Below, piece after piece: positions 28,218 through 38,975 of a DNA stretch of 64,000 bases. Position numbers and translations under genes: made by a program. Every line of letters begins with the position of its first letter. Within the stretch, counting starts at the first letter, position 1. Source of the stretch: an uncultured Halocynthiibacter sp. (lineage in GTDB: Bacteria > Pseudomonadota > Alphaproteobacteria > Rhodobacterales > Rhodobacteraceae); NCBI GenBank assembly GCA_947503035.1, contig CANNCD010000004.1, positions 203,067 to 267,066 on the forward strand. Direction: 5' to 3'. Below the pieces are notes generated by a model. That model was given only the letters and a program-made list of their open reading frames with translations, ran no database searches and had not been told where the DNA came from.

Positions 28218-29555
28218 ATGCGGCTTTCACGCTATTTTCTGCCTGTTCTAAAAGAGACGCCTGCCGATGCGCAGATCGTCAGCCACCGCTTGATGTTGCG
28301 TGCTGGTATGATCAAACAATCAAGCGCGGGCATCTATAACTGGTTGCCGCTGGGCCTTAAGGTACTGCGCAAGATCGAAGACATCGTGCACGAAGAACAG
28401 GCCAAGGCGGGCCACATTCCGATCCTTATGCCAACGATCCAAGGGGCGGACCTTTGGCGTGAATCTGGCCGTTATGATGATTACGGTGATGAGATGTTGC
28501 GCATCAAGGACCGTCATGATCGTGACATGCTGTTTGGTCCAACCAACGAAGAAGCCGTCACAGACATCTTCCGCAGCTATGTGAATTCCTACAAAGCGCT
28601 GCCTTTGACCCTGTACCAGATCCAGTGGAAATTCCGCGATGAACGCCGCCCTCGTTTTGGTGTGATGCGTGGTCGTGAATTCCTGATGAAGGATGGCTAT
28701 AACTTTGACCTGACCAAAGAAGCGGCGCTTCATGCGTATAACCGCCACCTTGTGACGTACCTGCGGACCTATGAACGTATGGGCCTTCAGGCGATCCCGA
28801 TGCAGGCCGATGGCGGTCCTGTTGGCGGCGACTATACGCACGAATTCCTCGTGCTTGCAGAAACTGGCGAAAGCGAAGTGTTCTACGATTCCGACGTGAC
28901 CGACATCACATTGGGCGACCGCGATATTGATTTCGACAATGTCGAACAATGCGAAGCGGTGATGAATGAATTCACCACGAAATATGCGCGCACCGATGAA
29001 ACCCACGACGAGGCCGTGTTCAACGAGGTTCCAGAAGAACGCCGTCGTTCCGCACGTGGTATCGAGGTCGGTCAGATTTTCTATTTCGGTACCAAGTACT
29101 CCGACGCGATGGGCGCCGAGGTCGTAAACGACGAAGGCCAAAAAGTGCCGGTCCACATGGGCAGCCACGGTATCGGTGTGTCCCGTTTGCTTGGTGCGAT
29201 CATCGAGGCATCGCATGACGACAAAGGGATCATCTGGCCAGAAGGCGTGACGCCGTTTGACTGTGGTATCGTGAACTTGAAGCAGGGTGACGAAGAAGCC
29301 GACGCCGCCTGTGAGGGCCTCTATGATGCGCTTGTCGCGGCGAGTCTTGACCCGCTGTATGATGATCGCAAAGAACGTGCCGGTGGCAAATTCGCGACGA
29401 TGGATTTGATCGGTCTGCCATGGCGCATCACCGTGGGTCCACGTGGTCTGAAAAACGGTGTTGTCGAGGTCACATCGCGCAAAACGGGCGAAAGCATTGA
29501 GATGTCCCCAGAGGACGCGATTGCAAAGATCATCGCGATCTACAAGGACGTCTAG
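28218..29555 (+). CDS. proS: Prolyl-tRNA synthetase, short alphaproteobacterial type
   Basis: Class II synthetase of 445 aa charging tRNA-Pro. The length matches the alphaproteobacterial form that lacks the editing insertion between motifs 2 and 3. Motif 1 region [15 protein letters not shown], motif 2 [17 protein letters not shown] and motif 3 [15 protein letters not shown] are present, as is the C-terminal anticodon-binding domain. The frame is open upstream to 28065, but the product starting [19 protein letters not shown] matches the family. AAGG lies 10 bases upstream. Confidence 0.95.
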   Translation: MRLSRYFLPVLKETPADAQIVSHRLMLRAGMIKQSSAGIYNWLPLGLKVLRKIEDIVHEEQAKAGHIPILMPTIQGADLWRESGRYDDYGDEMLRIKDRHDRDMLFGPTNEEAVTDIFRSYVNSYKALPLTLYQIQWKFRDERRPRFGVMRGREFLMKDGYNFDLTKEAALHAYNRHLVTYLRTYERMGLQAIPMQADGGPVGGDYTHEFLVLAETGESEVFYDSDVTDITLGDRDIDFDNVEQCEAVMNEFTTKYARTDETHDEAVFNEVPEERRRSARGIEVGQIFYFGTKYSDAMGAEVVNDEGQKVPVHMGSHGIGVSRLLGAIIEASHDDKGIIWPEGVTPFDCGIVNLKQGDEEADAACEGLYDALVAASLDPLYDDRKERAGGKFATMDLIGLPWRITVGPRGLKNGVVEVTSRKTGESIEMSPEDAIAKIIAIYKDV

Positions 29556-29558
29556 GAC

Positions 29559-30050
29559 ATGTTGCGGATGCTCACTATGGCGGGCGGGATCGCTGGCGCG
29601 GTTGGGCTTTCGCAATTTCCGGAATTCTCACAACAATATCTACAGCGTCTTTCGGGCGCTGTGGATGAATTGAAAATCGTCGTGGGGGCCTTTGATGCCA
29701 CCGCCGCGATATCGGGCTTCACCCGCGACGAGGCCCTTGCCCAATTGGGCGATAGCCAGTTCGAAAATGATCTTCGTGAAAATATGACCGACAGTTTCAA
29801 ACGTTTCGACGGGCTTCGGGCCGATTATGACGCGTTGAAAAACGCCGATACCCTGACACGTCTGTCCCAGCCGTGGCGCTTTGCCGATGCGGACCTTGTG
29901 GCGCGCACATGGGATGATTTCAAACCCGCCGTTCCCGTGACCACCGATGGTGCGATTTCTGCCGGTATCGGCTTTGTCGGGGGCTATGGCATTATGTCCG
30001 CTCTGTTTGCCCTTTTGAAATGGCCGTTTCGCCGCCGACGTCGGGCGTAA
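29559..30050 (+). CDS. DUF2937 family membrane protein
   Basis: Protein of 163 aa with a hydrophobic N-terminal segment (MAGGIAGAVGLSQFP), a central periplasmic-type helical region (about 25-130, FSQQYLQRLSGAVDELK), and a C-terminal membrane helix (GFVGGYGIMSALFALLKW) followed by a strongly basic tail. This matches DUF2937, which has no established function. It begins three bases after the proS stop and precedes lolC by 69 bases. Confidence 0.78.
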   Translation: MLRMLTMAGGIAGAVGLSQFPEFSQQYLQRLSGAVDELKIVVGAFDATAAISGFTRDEALAQLGDSQFENDLRENMTDSFKRFDGLRADYDALKNADTLTRLSQPWRFADADLVARTWDDFKPAVPVTTDGAISAGIGFVGGYGIMSALFALLKWPFRRRRRA

Positions 30051-30119
30051 TACCGCCTGATGGCTTGACCGCGCCGCGCCCCTCGCGCACAGTCCGGCCA
30101 AGCAAGTCAGGAGAGCCCC

Positions 30120-31406
30120 GTGGCCAATCAATCCGCACCCTTTTCCCGTTTCGAATGGCTGATCGCATGGCGATACCTGCGGGCCCGTCGCGCCGATGGC
30201 GGCGTAAGCGTGATGACGTGGATTTCTCTAATTGGGATCATGTTGGCCGTTGCCGCCTTGATCATCACCTTGGCCGTGCGGGCCGGTTTTCGCGATGAAT
30301 TTGTCGATACGATCCTTGGGTCCAACGCCCATGTGACGGTGTATAATACCGTGACGGTCGACGATTTCGGCAACACGACACGGACCATGGCCGACTATGC
30401 CGAACGCGCCGCCGCCATCGCCGAGGTACCTGGCGTCACCCGTGTGGCACCCCTGGTCAAAGGTCAGGTCATGGCCAACAACAACCAATCGAATTCCGGC
30501 GTTCAGGTGTTCGGGATCGCCGCCGACGATCTGTTGGGCATCCCCCGCATCGCCAACCCCGAAACCGCGCAGGGCGACATCACACGGTTTAGCGAGGGCA
30601 TCGCGATTGGCTCGGGCGTGGCGCGCGAACTGGGCGCTGGGCTGGGCGATCGAATTAAGCTCATCTCGCCCAATGGTGTCAAAACTGCCTTTGGGACCAG
30701 CCCCCGCGTCTCGGCCTATGAGGTGGTCTATATCTTCACGGCGGGCCGGTACGACATCGACCGCACGAGGGTCTATCTGCCCTTTGCCGAGGCGCAGAAT
30801 TACTTTGATCGTGACGGTGTCGCGGATGAGTTGGAGGTCATGGTCGAGGACCCCGAGGCCGTTGATGACCTGACGCTGGCGCTGCTCAACGCGGGCGGCG
30901 AACGCACCCTCCTTTGGTCATGGCGCGACGCGTCTGGTTCGTTCCTCAAGGCGCTTGAGGTCGAGGACACCGTGATGTTTGTTCTTATGTCCGTGCTGGT
31001 TTTGGTCGCGTCACTGAACATCATTTCCGGCCTCGTCATGTTGGTCAAAAACAAGGGCCGTGACATCGGCATCCTGCGCACCATGGGCCTGACCGAGGGG
31101 GCCGTGATGCGCGTGTTCTTTATCTGTGGGGCGCTGGTCGGGTTGATCGGCACCGTGATGGGCGTGATCATCGGATGTCTGTTCGCCACCTATTTCGACG
31201 CGATCTTGGCGTTCGTGAATGGCGCATCGGGCGGCGGCGTCTGGGACGCGTCCGTGCGGGGCATCTATAAACTGCCCGCGAAACTTGAATTCTGGGACGT
31301 GGCCAAGGCCGTCGGCCTGTCGCTTGCCCTCTCCTTTGGCATCACCATTTTCCCTGCGCGCCGTGCCGCGCGGATGAACCCCGTCGAGGCGCTGCGCTAT
31401 GAATAA
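30120..31406 (+). CDS. lolC: Lipoprotein-releasing ABC permease (LolC/E/F type)
   Basis: Membrane subunit of 428 aa. One N-terminal helix (WISLIGIMLAVAALIITLAV) is followed by a large periplasmic MacB-like domain (about 50-265) and three C-terminal helices of the FtsX fold, with the coupling motif KGRDIGILRTMGLTEGAVMRVF between them. It starts with GTG, preceded by AGGAG at 6-base spacing. With LolD it extracts outer-membrane lipoproteins from the inner membrane. Only one permease gene is seen here, as is usual in alphaproteobacteria, so it probably works as a homodimer. Confidence 0.92.
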   Translation: MANQSAPFSRFEWLIAWRYLRARRADGGVSVMTWISLIGIMLAVAALIITLAVRAGFRDEFVDTILGSNAHVTVYNTVTVDDFGNTTRTMADYAERAAAIAEVPGVTRVAPLVKGQVMANNNQSNSGVQVFGIAADDLLGIPRIANPETAQGDITRFSEGIAIGSGVARELGAGLGDRIKLISPNGVKTAFGTSPRVSAYEVVYIFTAGRYDIDRTRVYLPFAEAQNYFDRDGVADELEVMVEDPEAVDDLTLALLNAGGERTLLWSWRDASGSFLKALEVEDTVMFVLMSVLVLVASLNIISGLVMLVKNKGRDIGILRTMGLTEGAVMRVFFICGALVGLIGTVMGVIIGCLFATYFDAILAFVNGASGGGVWDASVRGIYKLPAKLEFWDVAKAVGLSLALSFGITIFPARRAARMNPVEALRYE

Positions 31407-32076
31407 GATCTTGGAACTCTCGGGTGTTGAGAAATATTACCACCGTGGCAAGCCCAACGAAATCGCGGTGCTGCGCGGTGCGGACCTGATGTTGAATGCG
31501 GGCGAGGTCGTGTCGCTGGTCGCGCCATCGGGGGCGGGGAAATCGACCCTGCTTCATATCGCGGGGCTGTTGGACACGGCGGACGCGGGCACCGTGGCGT
31601 TGAACGGCAAGGTGATGACCGGCACGTCGGATCGCGCCCGCACGATGGCACGCCGCGCCGATGTGGGGTTCATCTATCAATTCCACCACCTGCTGCCGGA
31701 ATTCTCGGCGCTGGAAAACATCACCCTGCCACAGCTCGCGGCGGGCGTGTCGGCCCGCGCGGCCAAGTCCCGCGCGATGGATTTATTGGATAGCGTGGGC
31801 GTCGCCGACCGCGCCGATCACCGCCCCGCCGAAATGTCCGGCGGTCAGGCCCAGCGGGTCGCGTTTTGCCGCGCCCTTGCGAATGATCCCAAGGTGCTGC
31901 TGGCGGATGAGCCAACCGGAAACCTTGACCCCGCGACATCGGACCAAGTGTTCGAAGCGCTGATGAAACTGGTCCGCGAAACCGGCCTCTCGGCGCTCAT
32001 CGCGACCCACAACATGGACCTCGCAGCGCGCATGGACCGGAGTGTGCGGTTGGATGGCGGAGTTTTGACGTCCTAG
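31399..32076 (+). CDS. lolD: Lipoprotein-releasing ABC ATPase LolD
   Basis: ATPase of 225 aa overlapping lolC by 8 bases. Walker A reads APSGAGKST, with Ala where the first Gly of the general motif would be. The Q-loop is in FIYQFHHLLPEFSALENI, the signature MSGGQAQRVAFCRAL, Walker B VLLADEPTGNLD, and the switch His ATHNMD. All are typical of the MacB/LolD group. It energises the LolC permease. Several lipoproteins encoded in this window would depend on it, provided their +2 residues do not retain them. Confidence 0.94.
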   Translation: MNKILELSGVEKYYHRGKPNEIAVLRGADLMLNAGEVVSLVAPSGAGKSTLLHIAGLLDTADAGTVALNGKVMTGTSDRARTMARRADVGFIYQFHHLLPEFSALENITLPQLAAGVSARAAKSRAMDLLDSVGVADRADHRPAEMSGGQAQRVAFCRALANDPKVLLADEPTGNLDPATSDQVFEALMKLVRETGLSALIATHNMDLAARMDRSVRLDGGVLTS

Positions 32077-32079
32077 GTG

Positions 32080-32469
32080 CTATTCTGTTGGGGGGACCGC
32101 CGTGCAGTCATTTCCTTTGAAGCTTGCTCCGGCGACTCTGCCTTTTTCGATAGCGAACGTTGTCTCACAGTGCATTGTGATGTTCTGAGCGGAGGTTCCG
32201 CCATAGGAATTTGTATAGGCGGTGTTTCCGATTACGTTGGTCGTGTAGCTCGGAGCGGTGCCGGGAATGTAGACATTTCGGCTTGTTCTATAGGATAGAA
32301 ACTTGGTGCTACCCGCTGTGTAGGCAGAACTCGGTACCCCTAGAGAGGCTACTAGCTGTTGTTCCGACGCGCCAGTCCAGCTATCGACCAATATTTGATA
32401 GCCCTCTGTTGTAGGGAAACACCCAGCCGTAAAAAATAGTGTTGCTGAAAGAAAAGCGAACTTCTTCAT
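32080..32469 (-). CDS. Small lipoprotein of unknown function
   Basis: Protein of 129 aa with signal KKFAFLSATLFFTAGC (lipobox TAGC, Cys about 17). The mature part is rich in Thr, Ser, Tyr and Gly. It contains ASLGVPSSAYTAGSTKFLSYR, reminiscent of the SmpA/OmlA or DUF4136-like lipoproteins in which a LGxP turn precedes beta strands; this link is weak. GGAG precedes the ATG. The DNA is visibly richer in A and T than its neighbours. The gene is convergent to lolD (gap of 3 bases) and follows parE on the same strand. It could be a recent insertion or simply less constrained. Confidence 0.75.
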   Translation of the reverse strand: MKKFAFLSATLFFTAGCFPTTEGYQILVDSWTGASEQQLVASLGVPSSAYTAGSTKFLSYRTSRNVYIPGTAPSYTTNVIGNTAYTNSYGGTSAQNITMHCETTFAIEKGRVAGASFKGNDCTAVPPTE

Positions 32470-32501
32470 AAATAAACTCCAAAATAAATTAGTGATATGT
32501 C

Positions 32502-34469
32502 CTAAACATCCAGCTCCTCAACGAACTTCGCGTTCTCTTGGATGTACTGGAACCGCATTTCGGGCTTTTTGCCCATTAGGCGTTCGACCAGATCGCCGGT
32601 TTCGCCTGGTTCGTCCTCGTCAATTGTCACGCGGATCAGGGTGCGTGTGGCGGGGTTCATCGTGGTGTCCTTAAGGTCTTTCGCGTCCATTTCGCCCAGA
32701 CCCTTAAAGCGGGACACGTCGATTTTGCCGCGACCGCCCAGACCCTTGGCAAGTTGCGCGTCCTTTTCGGCCTCGTCGATACAGTACACGCGCTTCGCGC
32801 CTTGGGTCAGGCGGAACAGCGGTGGACAGGCAAGGTACAGGTGACCCGCATCGATCATCGGGCGCATCTGGGTAAAGAAGAACGTCATAAGAAGGGCGGC
32901 GATGTGTGCGCCGTCGACATCCGCATCGGTCATGATGATGATTTTATCGTACCGAAGATCATCCACGTTGAATTTCGTGCCCAGCCCAACGCCAAGCGCC
33001 TGTTGCAGGTCGTTGATTTCGTTGTTGGTGGAAATCTTGGAGGACGCAGCGCCGAGCACGTTCAGGATCTTACCCCGAAGCGGCAAAAGCGCCTGTGTTT
33101 TGCGGTCCCGCGCCATCTTGGCCGAGCCCCCCGCAGAGTCGCCCTCCACGATGAACAATTCGGTGCCCGCGCGGTCCTTGGATGAACAATCGGTGAGCTT
33201 ACCGGGCAGACGCAGTTTCTGGGTCGCGGTCTTGCGCTGGGTTTCTTTTTCTTGGCGACGGCGCAGACGTTCCTCGGCGCGCAGGATAAGGAAATCAAGG
33301 ATCGCGCCGGCGGCTTTGGTGTCATTGGCAAGCCAGTTGTCAAAGTGATCGCGTACGGCCCCTTCGACCAGTTTACCGGCCTCAACGGTGGCAAGGCGGT
33401 CCTTGGTTTGACCCACGAATTCCGGTTCGCGGATGAAGCAGGACACAAGCGCACAGCCGCCCGTGATCAGGTCGTCCTTGGTGATGTTGGACGCCTTTTT
33501 GTTGTTCACCAATTCGCCATAGGCGCGGATCCCCTTAAGGATCGCGGCCCAGAACCCGTTCTCGTGGGTGCCGCCCTCGGGGGTGGGCACGGTGTTACAG
33601 TAGGTTTCCGAGAAGCCGTCGCGCACAGGCGTCCAGTTGATCGCCCATTCGACGGAACCAACGGCGTCCTTGCCGAACTTTTCGGCAAAGTGGACCTTGC
33701 CCGCGAATGGGGCGTCGGCATAGGTCGTGGCCTTGTTCAGGCGGATACCAAGGTAATCGGCAAGACCACCAGGGAAGTGGAACGTTGCCTCGGTCGGGGT
33801 TTCACCGTCGTCGATTTCGGATTTCCAACGGATTTCAACGCCGGAAAACAGATAGGCCTTAGAACGCACCATCGTCATCAGACGTTTCGGCTTCATCTGG
33901 TGCGAGCCAAAGATTTGTTCATCCGCGTGGAAGGTCACGGTGGTGCCGCGACGGTTGGGGGCCGCACCGATTTTTTCAACAGGTCCCAACGGAATCCCGC
34001 GCGAGAACCGCTGCTCATGGAGCTCTTTGTTACGGGCGACCTGAACGACCATGGAATCGGAAAGGGCGTTCACAACCGACGCACCAACCCCGTGCAGACC
34101 ACCGGATGTCTGGTATGCCTTGCCCCCGAATTTACCACCGGCGTGGAGGGTACATAAAATAACCTCGAGCGCAGATTTGTCAGGGAACTTGGGGTGCGGA
34201 TCAATCGGGATACCACGACCGTTATCACGGATCACAACGGACCCATCGGCCAACAGTTCGACCTCAATCCGGTTGGCGTGACCGGCGACGGCCTCATCCA
34301 TCGAGTTATCAAGAACCTCGGCGACCATATGATGAAGCGCGCGTTCGTCTGTGCCGCCGATATACATACCAGGGCGTTTGCGAACCGGTTCGAGTCCTTC
34401 TAGGACCTCAATCGACGACGCATCATAGGTTTGGTCTGTTTCGGTGTCCTGAAGGAGGTCGTTGCTCAT
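32502..34469 (-). CDS. parE: DNA topoisomerase IV subunit B
   Basis: Subunit of 655 aa. It has the GHKL ATPase N domain (VLDNSMDEAVAG, DNGRGIPIDPH, QTSGGLHGVGASVVNAL), the transducer domain, and the TOPRIM domain (FIVEGDSAGGSAKMARD, IIMTDADVDGAHI). ParE rather than GyrB is chosen from EGLEPVRKRPGMYIGGTDERALHH and from a length well below the usual GyrB of about 800 aa. The frame stays open upstream to 34613, but MSNDLLQDTETDQ with GAGAAG before it is the natural start. It separates replicated chromosomes with ParC, which is not in the window. Confidence 0.93.
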   Translation of the reverse strand: MSNDLLQDTETDQTYDASSIEVLEGLEPVRKRPGMYIGGTDERALHHMVAEVLDNSMDEAVAGHANRIEVELLADGSVVIRDNGRGIPIDPHPKFPDKSALEVILCTLHAGGKFGGKAYQTSGGLHGVGASVVNALSDSMVVQVARNKELHEQRFSRGIPLGPVEKIGAAPNRRGTTVTFHADEQIFGSHQMKPKRLMTMVRSKAYLFSGVEIRWKSEIDDGETPTEATFHFPGGLADYLGIRLNKATTYADAPFAGKVHFAEKFGKDAVGSVEWAINWTPVRDGFSETYCNTVPTPEGGTHENGFWAAILKGIRAYGELVNNKKASNITKDDLITGGCALVSCFIREPEFVGQTKDRLATVEAGKLVEGAVRDHFDNWLANDTKAAGAILDFLILRAEERLRRRQEKETQRKTATQKLRLPGKLTDCSSKDRAGTELFIVEGDSAGGSAKMARDRKTQALLPLRGKILNVLGAASSKISTNNEINDLQQALGVGLGTKFNVDDLRYDKIIIMTDADVDGAHIAALLMTFFFTQMRPMIDAGHLYLACPPLFRLTQGAKRVYCIDEAEKDAQLAKGLGGRGKIDVSRFKGLGEMDAKDLKDTTMNPATRTLIRVTIDEDEPGETGDLVERLMGKKPEMRFQYIQENAKFVEELDV

Positions 34470-34601
34470 GATCTTCTCGATTCTTGTATATTGGGTCCAG
34501 CTATTAGAACAGGATCGCGGCGTCAGGGGCAAGGTGGGATATTGTCGAAATACAACCAAGGGGATAGTGTAGGGCCAGAAATTTAGATCCGCCAAAACGC
34601 A

Positions 34602-35324
34602 ATGCTCAGCCAAAACGCATTAATTGATATTTTCGACCGACTCGGAGGGCAGTTTGACCCCGATAAGCGATGGGACGTGGCGCAATGTATTGCCGCAGAC
34701 ATGGGCGTGACCGGCATGAATTTGAGTCTGCTTGGGCGGCGGGACCAGATCATCCATGGCTATCGCACATCGATGTCCGAGGCATGGCAAGACGAATATA
34801 TCGGCGAAAACTATATGTCCGTTGATCCGTTTGTCACGGGGATTTCAAAGTCGAACGACCTCATGCTCTATCAACCGGGCGCGGCGTCGTTTGATGACAC
34901 GTCTCGGTTGGGCAAACAAATGAACCACGGTTTTCTGGATGCGGGCTATCGGACCATGGTTGGATTGCCATCGAACGGTGCTTTGCCTGAGCTTTGCAAA
35001 TTCGTCGCATTGTGTACGGAGATGTCGCCAGATGATCGGTTCTTTGATCAGCACGTAGGGGAATTGAAGGTGCTGGGCGGGCTGATTAAGGCCTTTGTCG
35101 ACACGGGGGAGACGGGCATTCAACGCGGTGCCCTGACGCCTCGTGAAACCGAAGTTCTGCGGCTTTTGGCCTTGGGAAACCAGAACAAATCCATCGCCTA
35201 TCAACTCGATATCGCCGAGGTGACAGTGCGCAGCCACATTACATCGGTACGGCGCAAATTGGGGGCGAAAACGCGGGAGCATGCGATTGCCTTGGCGATC
35301 ACCAAGGACCTTATTTCGCTGTAA
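34602..35324 (+). CDS. Orphan LuxR-family autoinducer-binding regulator
   Basis: Regulator of 240 aa with an autoinducer-binding domain (about 15-160) and a C-terminal LuxR helix-turn-helix (about 172-235: LTPRETEVLRLLALGNQNKSIA then VTVRSHITSVRRKL). In the sensor domain the pattern W..EYIGENYMSVDPF keeps the Trp, Tyr and Asp-Pro expected for binding acyl-homoserine lactones. No LuxI synthase is visible, so it is an orphan (solo) by this window. It is divergent from parE. A 16-bp palindrome lies between it and the MATE gene downstream. The ligand could be a self-made or foreign signal. Confidence 0.88.
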   Translation: MLSQNALIDIFDRLGGQFDPDKRWDVAQCIAADMGVTGMNLSLLGRRDQIIHGYRTSMSEAWQDEYIGENYMSVDPFVTGISKSNDLMLYQPGAASFDDTSRLGKQMNHGFLDAGYRTMVGLPSNGALPELCKFVALCTEMSPDDRFFDQHVGELKVLGGLIKAFVDTGETGIQRGALTPRETEVLRLLALGNQNKSIAYQLDIAEVTVRSHITSVRRKLGAKTREHAIALAITKDLISL

Positions 35325-35328
35325 TGTT

Positions 35329-35350
35329 GGTGATGCCCGAAGGCATCACC
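35329..35350 (+). terminator. Hairpin after the luxR-type gene
   Basis: A perfect 9-bp stem (GGTGATGCC at 35329-35337 with GGCATCACC at 35342-35350) with a CGAA loop lies four bases after the stop. No T run follows, so it may stabilise the 3' end or act in Rho-assisted termination. Confidence 0.5.
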
Positions 35351-35437
35351 AGATAACGTTTAAAATACAAAACTACTTAAATATCTGCCACTCACGACAT
35401 GGGTATCATGGTATTGACGATGTCTGGTCTGGGCCAC

Positions 35438-35453
35438 CTATCAAATTCGATAG
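35438..35453. promoter_or_regulatory. Palindrome upstream of the MATE gene
   Basis: CTATC (35438-35442) and GATAG (35449-35453) flank AAATTC, a 16-bp near-palindrome 71 bases before the transporter start. It could be an operator for the adjacent LuxR-type protein or another dimeric regulator. It is too short to be assigned as a lux box. Confidence 0.35.
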
Positions 35454-35524
35454 TGCGATCGGGCACTCCCAGTGCGGACTGGAATTTTGTTGTCAGACCC
35501 GAAAAAGAGGCATAGGGATTTTGC

Positions 35525-36874
35525 ATGACACAGACCGCATCCTACAAATCCCATGCCCTATCGATCCTGAAACTTGGTGCGCCTTTGGTGGCGGGTCAGA
35601 TCGCGCAGTTCGGCCTTCATATGACGGATACGTTGATGTTGGGCTGGTACGGGGTGGATACCTTGGCGGCGGGCGTTTTGGCGACGGCGTTCTTTTTCAT
35701 CCTGTTTATTGGCGGTTTGGGATTTGCCCATGCGGTGGTGCCGTTGGTGGCTGCGGCGCATGAACAGGGCGACGTGCGCGGGCTTCGGCGGGCGACACGC
35801 ATGGGGATTTGGCTCAGCGTGATTTACGCCTTGATCGTCTCTGTGCCTTTGTTCTTTTCGGAACGCATTCTGGTGGCTTTGGGGCAGGACCCCACGTTGT
35901 CATTGATGGCGCAATCCTATCTGCGGATCGCGGGATGGGGCATGGTTTTGGGCCTCGTGGGGATGGTGGTGCGGAACTATCTCTCGGCGTTGGAGCGTCT
36001 GAGCGTGGTTCTTTGGGTGACGCTCGCGGCCTTGCCGTTGAATGCATTGATCAATTATGTGCTGATCTTTGGCAAATGGGGCGCGCCGGAATTGGGCATT
36101 GAAGGCGCGGCGTGGGCGTCGATCTGTGCTGGTGGATTTATGATGGTTGGCTTGATCATCTATGCGATGATCGCCGAAAAGGACCATCAGATTTTCGCGA
36201 ACCTATGGAGGCCTGATTGGGGCGCAATGGGGACGGTGTTTCGGCTTGGCTTGCCGATTGGCTTGACCATGTTGGCCGAGGTTGGCTTGTTCACTGCGTC
36301 CTCTGTCATGGTGGGCTGGATCGGGACGGTTCCCTTGGCCGCACATGGGATTGTGCTTCAGGTGGCGGGCGCGACGTTCATGATCCACCTTGGCCTTGCC
36401 AATGTGGGAACGATCCGTGCCGCGCGGGCCTTTGGGGCGGGGGATGCGGAACATCTGCGCCGTGGCGCGAAAACTGTGGCGTTCGTTTCGGCGGGTATTG
36501 CGCTGACGACGATGGTGGTTTTTGTCGCGATCCCTGGCACGTTGATCGGCGCATTCCTGTCGCCTGATAATCCCGAACGCGGGGATATCATTGCCGTCGG
36601 GTCCATTCTTTTGATCGTCATGGGCATCAGCCAACTTGCCGATGCGCTTCAGGCGATCAAGGTCGGTCTGTTGCGCGGAGTGCAGGACACCGCCGTGCCG
36701 ATGCGGCTCGCGATGCTAAGCTATTGGGGCATTGGCGCGCCCTGTGCGTTTTTCCTTGGGCGGTCCGCTCTTGGGGCGACGGGGGTTTGGATCGGCCTGT
36801 GTATCGGCCTTGCGACGGCGGCGATCCTTTTGTCCTATCGGTTCTGGATCACTTCTCCTTGGAAGGATTCATAA
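35525..36874 (+). CDS. MATE-family efflux transporter (NorM-like)
   Basis: Membrane protein of 449 aa with twelve hydrophobic segments in two six-helix halves. N-half conserved features are LGAPLVAGQIAQFGLHMTDTLMLGWYG and, in the C half, RLGLPIGLTMLAEVGLFTASSVMVGWIG, the repeated MATE signature with acidic residues that couple to Na+ or H+. AGGGATTTTGC lies before the ATG. Likely role: export of cationic drugs or metabolites. Its 3' end overlaps the convergent hypothetical gene by 26 bases. Confidence 0.92.
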   Translation: MTQTASYKSHALSILKLGAPLVAGQIAQFGLHMTDTLMLGWYGVDTLAAGVLATAFFFILFIGGLGFAHAVVPLVAAAHEQGDVRGLRRATRMGIWLSVIYALIVSVPLFFSERILVALGQDPTLSLMAQSYLRIAGWGMVLGLVGMVVRNYLSALERLSVVLWVTLAALPLNALINYVLIFGKWGAPELGIEGAAWASICAGGFMMVGLIIYAMIAEKDHQIFANLWRPDWGAMGTVFRLGLPIGLTMLAEVGLFTASSVMVGWIGTVPLAAHGIVLQVAGATFMIHLGLANVGTIRAARAFGAGDAEHLRRGAKTVAFVSAGIALTTMVVFVAIPGTLIGAFLSPDNPERGDIIAVGSILLIVMGISQLADALQAIKVGLLRGVQDTAVPMRLAMLSYWGIGAPCAFFLGRSALGATGVWIGLCIGLATAAILLSYRFWITSPWKDS

Positions 36875-37262
36875 GGCGGTCTGCCTTTTTGCGTACAAGC
36901 ACCGTCCGAAGATCATGCATTGCCAGCAAAAGCGTATCTGTGATGTCTTCAAGTTGTTCATCCGTCGCCTTGGATTGAACCCATTGCGTGGTGAAATTCA
37001 TGTGGTCGATGGCGCGGAAAATATCGTCGATCTGACGTTCCTGAAGAACCGCCTGACGTTCGTTCATCCAATCGGTGATGGTGATCCGGTCGGCGGCCGA
37101 CAGTTGCCGGTCGCCGTGCGGTTTGATCTCGCCTTTGTTGACGTTGACGATCGCGATTTGATCCATTTCGATGCGCCGTTGCCGGTTTTCGGTATCAACT
37201 CGGTAAACAACGGCCCCGTTTTCACGGACTCGGAAATAGTATTCTGGTAAATCGCTTGCCAT
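36849..37262 (-). CDS. Conserved hypothetical protein
   Basis: Soluble protein of 137 aa, unrecognised. The N-terminal third is beta-like (LPEYYFRVRENGAVVYRVDTEN) and the rest is helical (ADRITITDWMNERQAVLQER; ATDEQLEDITDTLLLAMHDLRTVLVRKK). No signal peptide or membrane helix is present. It starts 10 bases after the aspartate aminotransferase stop on the same strand, so it is probably co-transcribed with it. Confidence 0.72.
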   Translation of the reverse strand: MASDLPEYYFRVRENGAVVYRVDTENRQRRIEMDQIAIVNVNKGEIKPHGDRQLSAADRITITDWMNERQAVLQERQIDDIFRAIDHMNFTTQWVQSKATDEQLEDITDTLLLAMHDLRTVLVRKKADRLMNPSKEK

Positions 37263-37271
37263 TCGGCCCTC

Positions 37272-38504
<1,233 letters not shown>

Positions 38505-38601
38505 TCAGTCATAGGCCCGTCACAAATGTCACGCAAGCGATGTCTGTTCATTTCTGCGCGCGCCGTATAAAGAAGGGGCAGTTGCCACAGAAAGAGACAC
38601 C

Positions 38602-38877
38602 ATGACCGAAACCCCAGAAGCCCGCCTGAAACGAATGAGAATGCGCAGCTGGCGCCGTGGTATTCGCGAAATGGACATGATCCTTGGGCCGTATTCCGAC
38701 ACCGAGACCGCGAAACTGACCGATGCGGAGTTGCAGGTCTATGATCTGATTCTCGAGGAAAACGATCACGATCTGTATCAATGGGTGTCCGGTGCCGCGC
38801 CGACGCCGATTGAATATCTTGACCTCATGAGCAAGATTTCCGCACATGCGCGGGCCAACAACGCCAAGCATCTGTAA
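38602..38877 (+). CDS. sdhE: Succinate dehydrogenase assembly factor SdhE
   Basis: Protein of 91 aa of the SdhE/DUF339 family, which helps attach FAD covalently to SdhA. The family signature RSWRRGIREMDMILGPY (RGxxE plus following) is at about 12-28 and the conserved DLYQWVSG at about 62-69. Starts ATG after AAAGAGACACC. It is monocistronic between the aminotransferase and the MarR-type gene; no sdh operon is present in the window. Confidence 0.92.
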   Translation: MTETPEARLKRMRMRSWRRGIREMDMILGPYSDTETAKLTDAELQVYDLILEENDHDLYQWVSGAAPTPIEYLDLMSKISAHARANNAKHL

Positions 38878-38975
38878 AATTGTCGGCAAACCCGTCGAAA
38901 ATGCATCAATTGGTTTAACCTAATATTCGGCATTTCTAGTTTAACTGATCCGTATCACGATTTACGGAGAGTAAC

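Noticed and set aside
28320..29615. 431-codon open frame opposite proS
   Set aside because: Shadow of proS with no recognisable product.
35438..35453. Formal lux box
   Set aside because: The palindrome is only 16 bases with 5-base arms and lacks the usual 18-22 base layout; kept only as a candidate operator.
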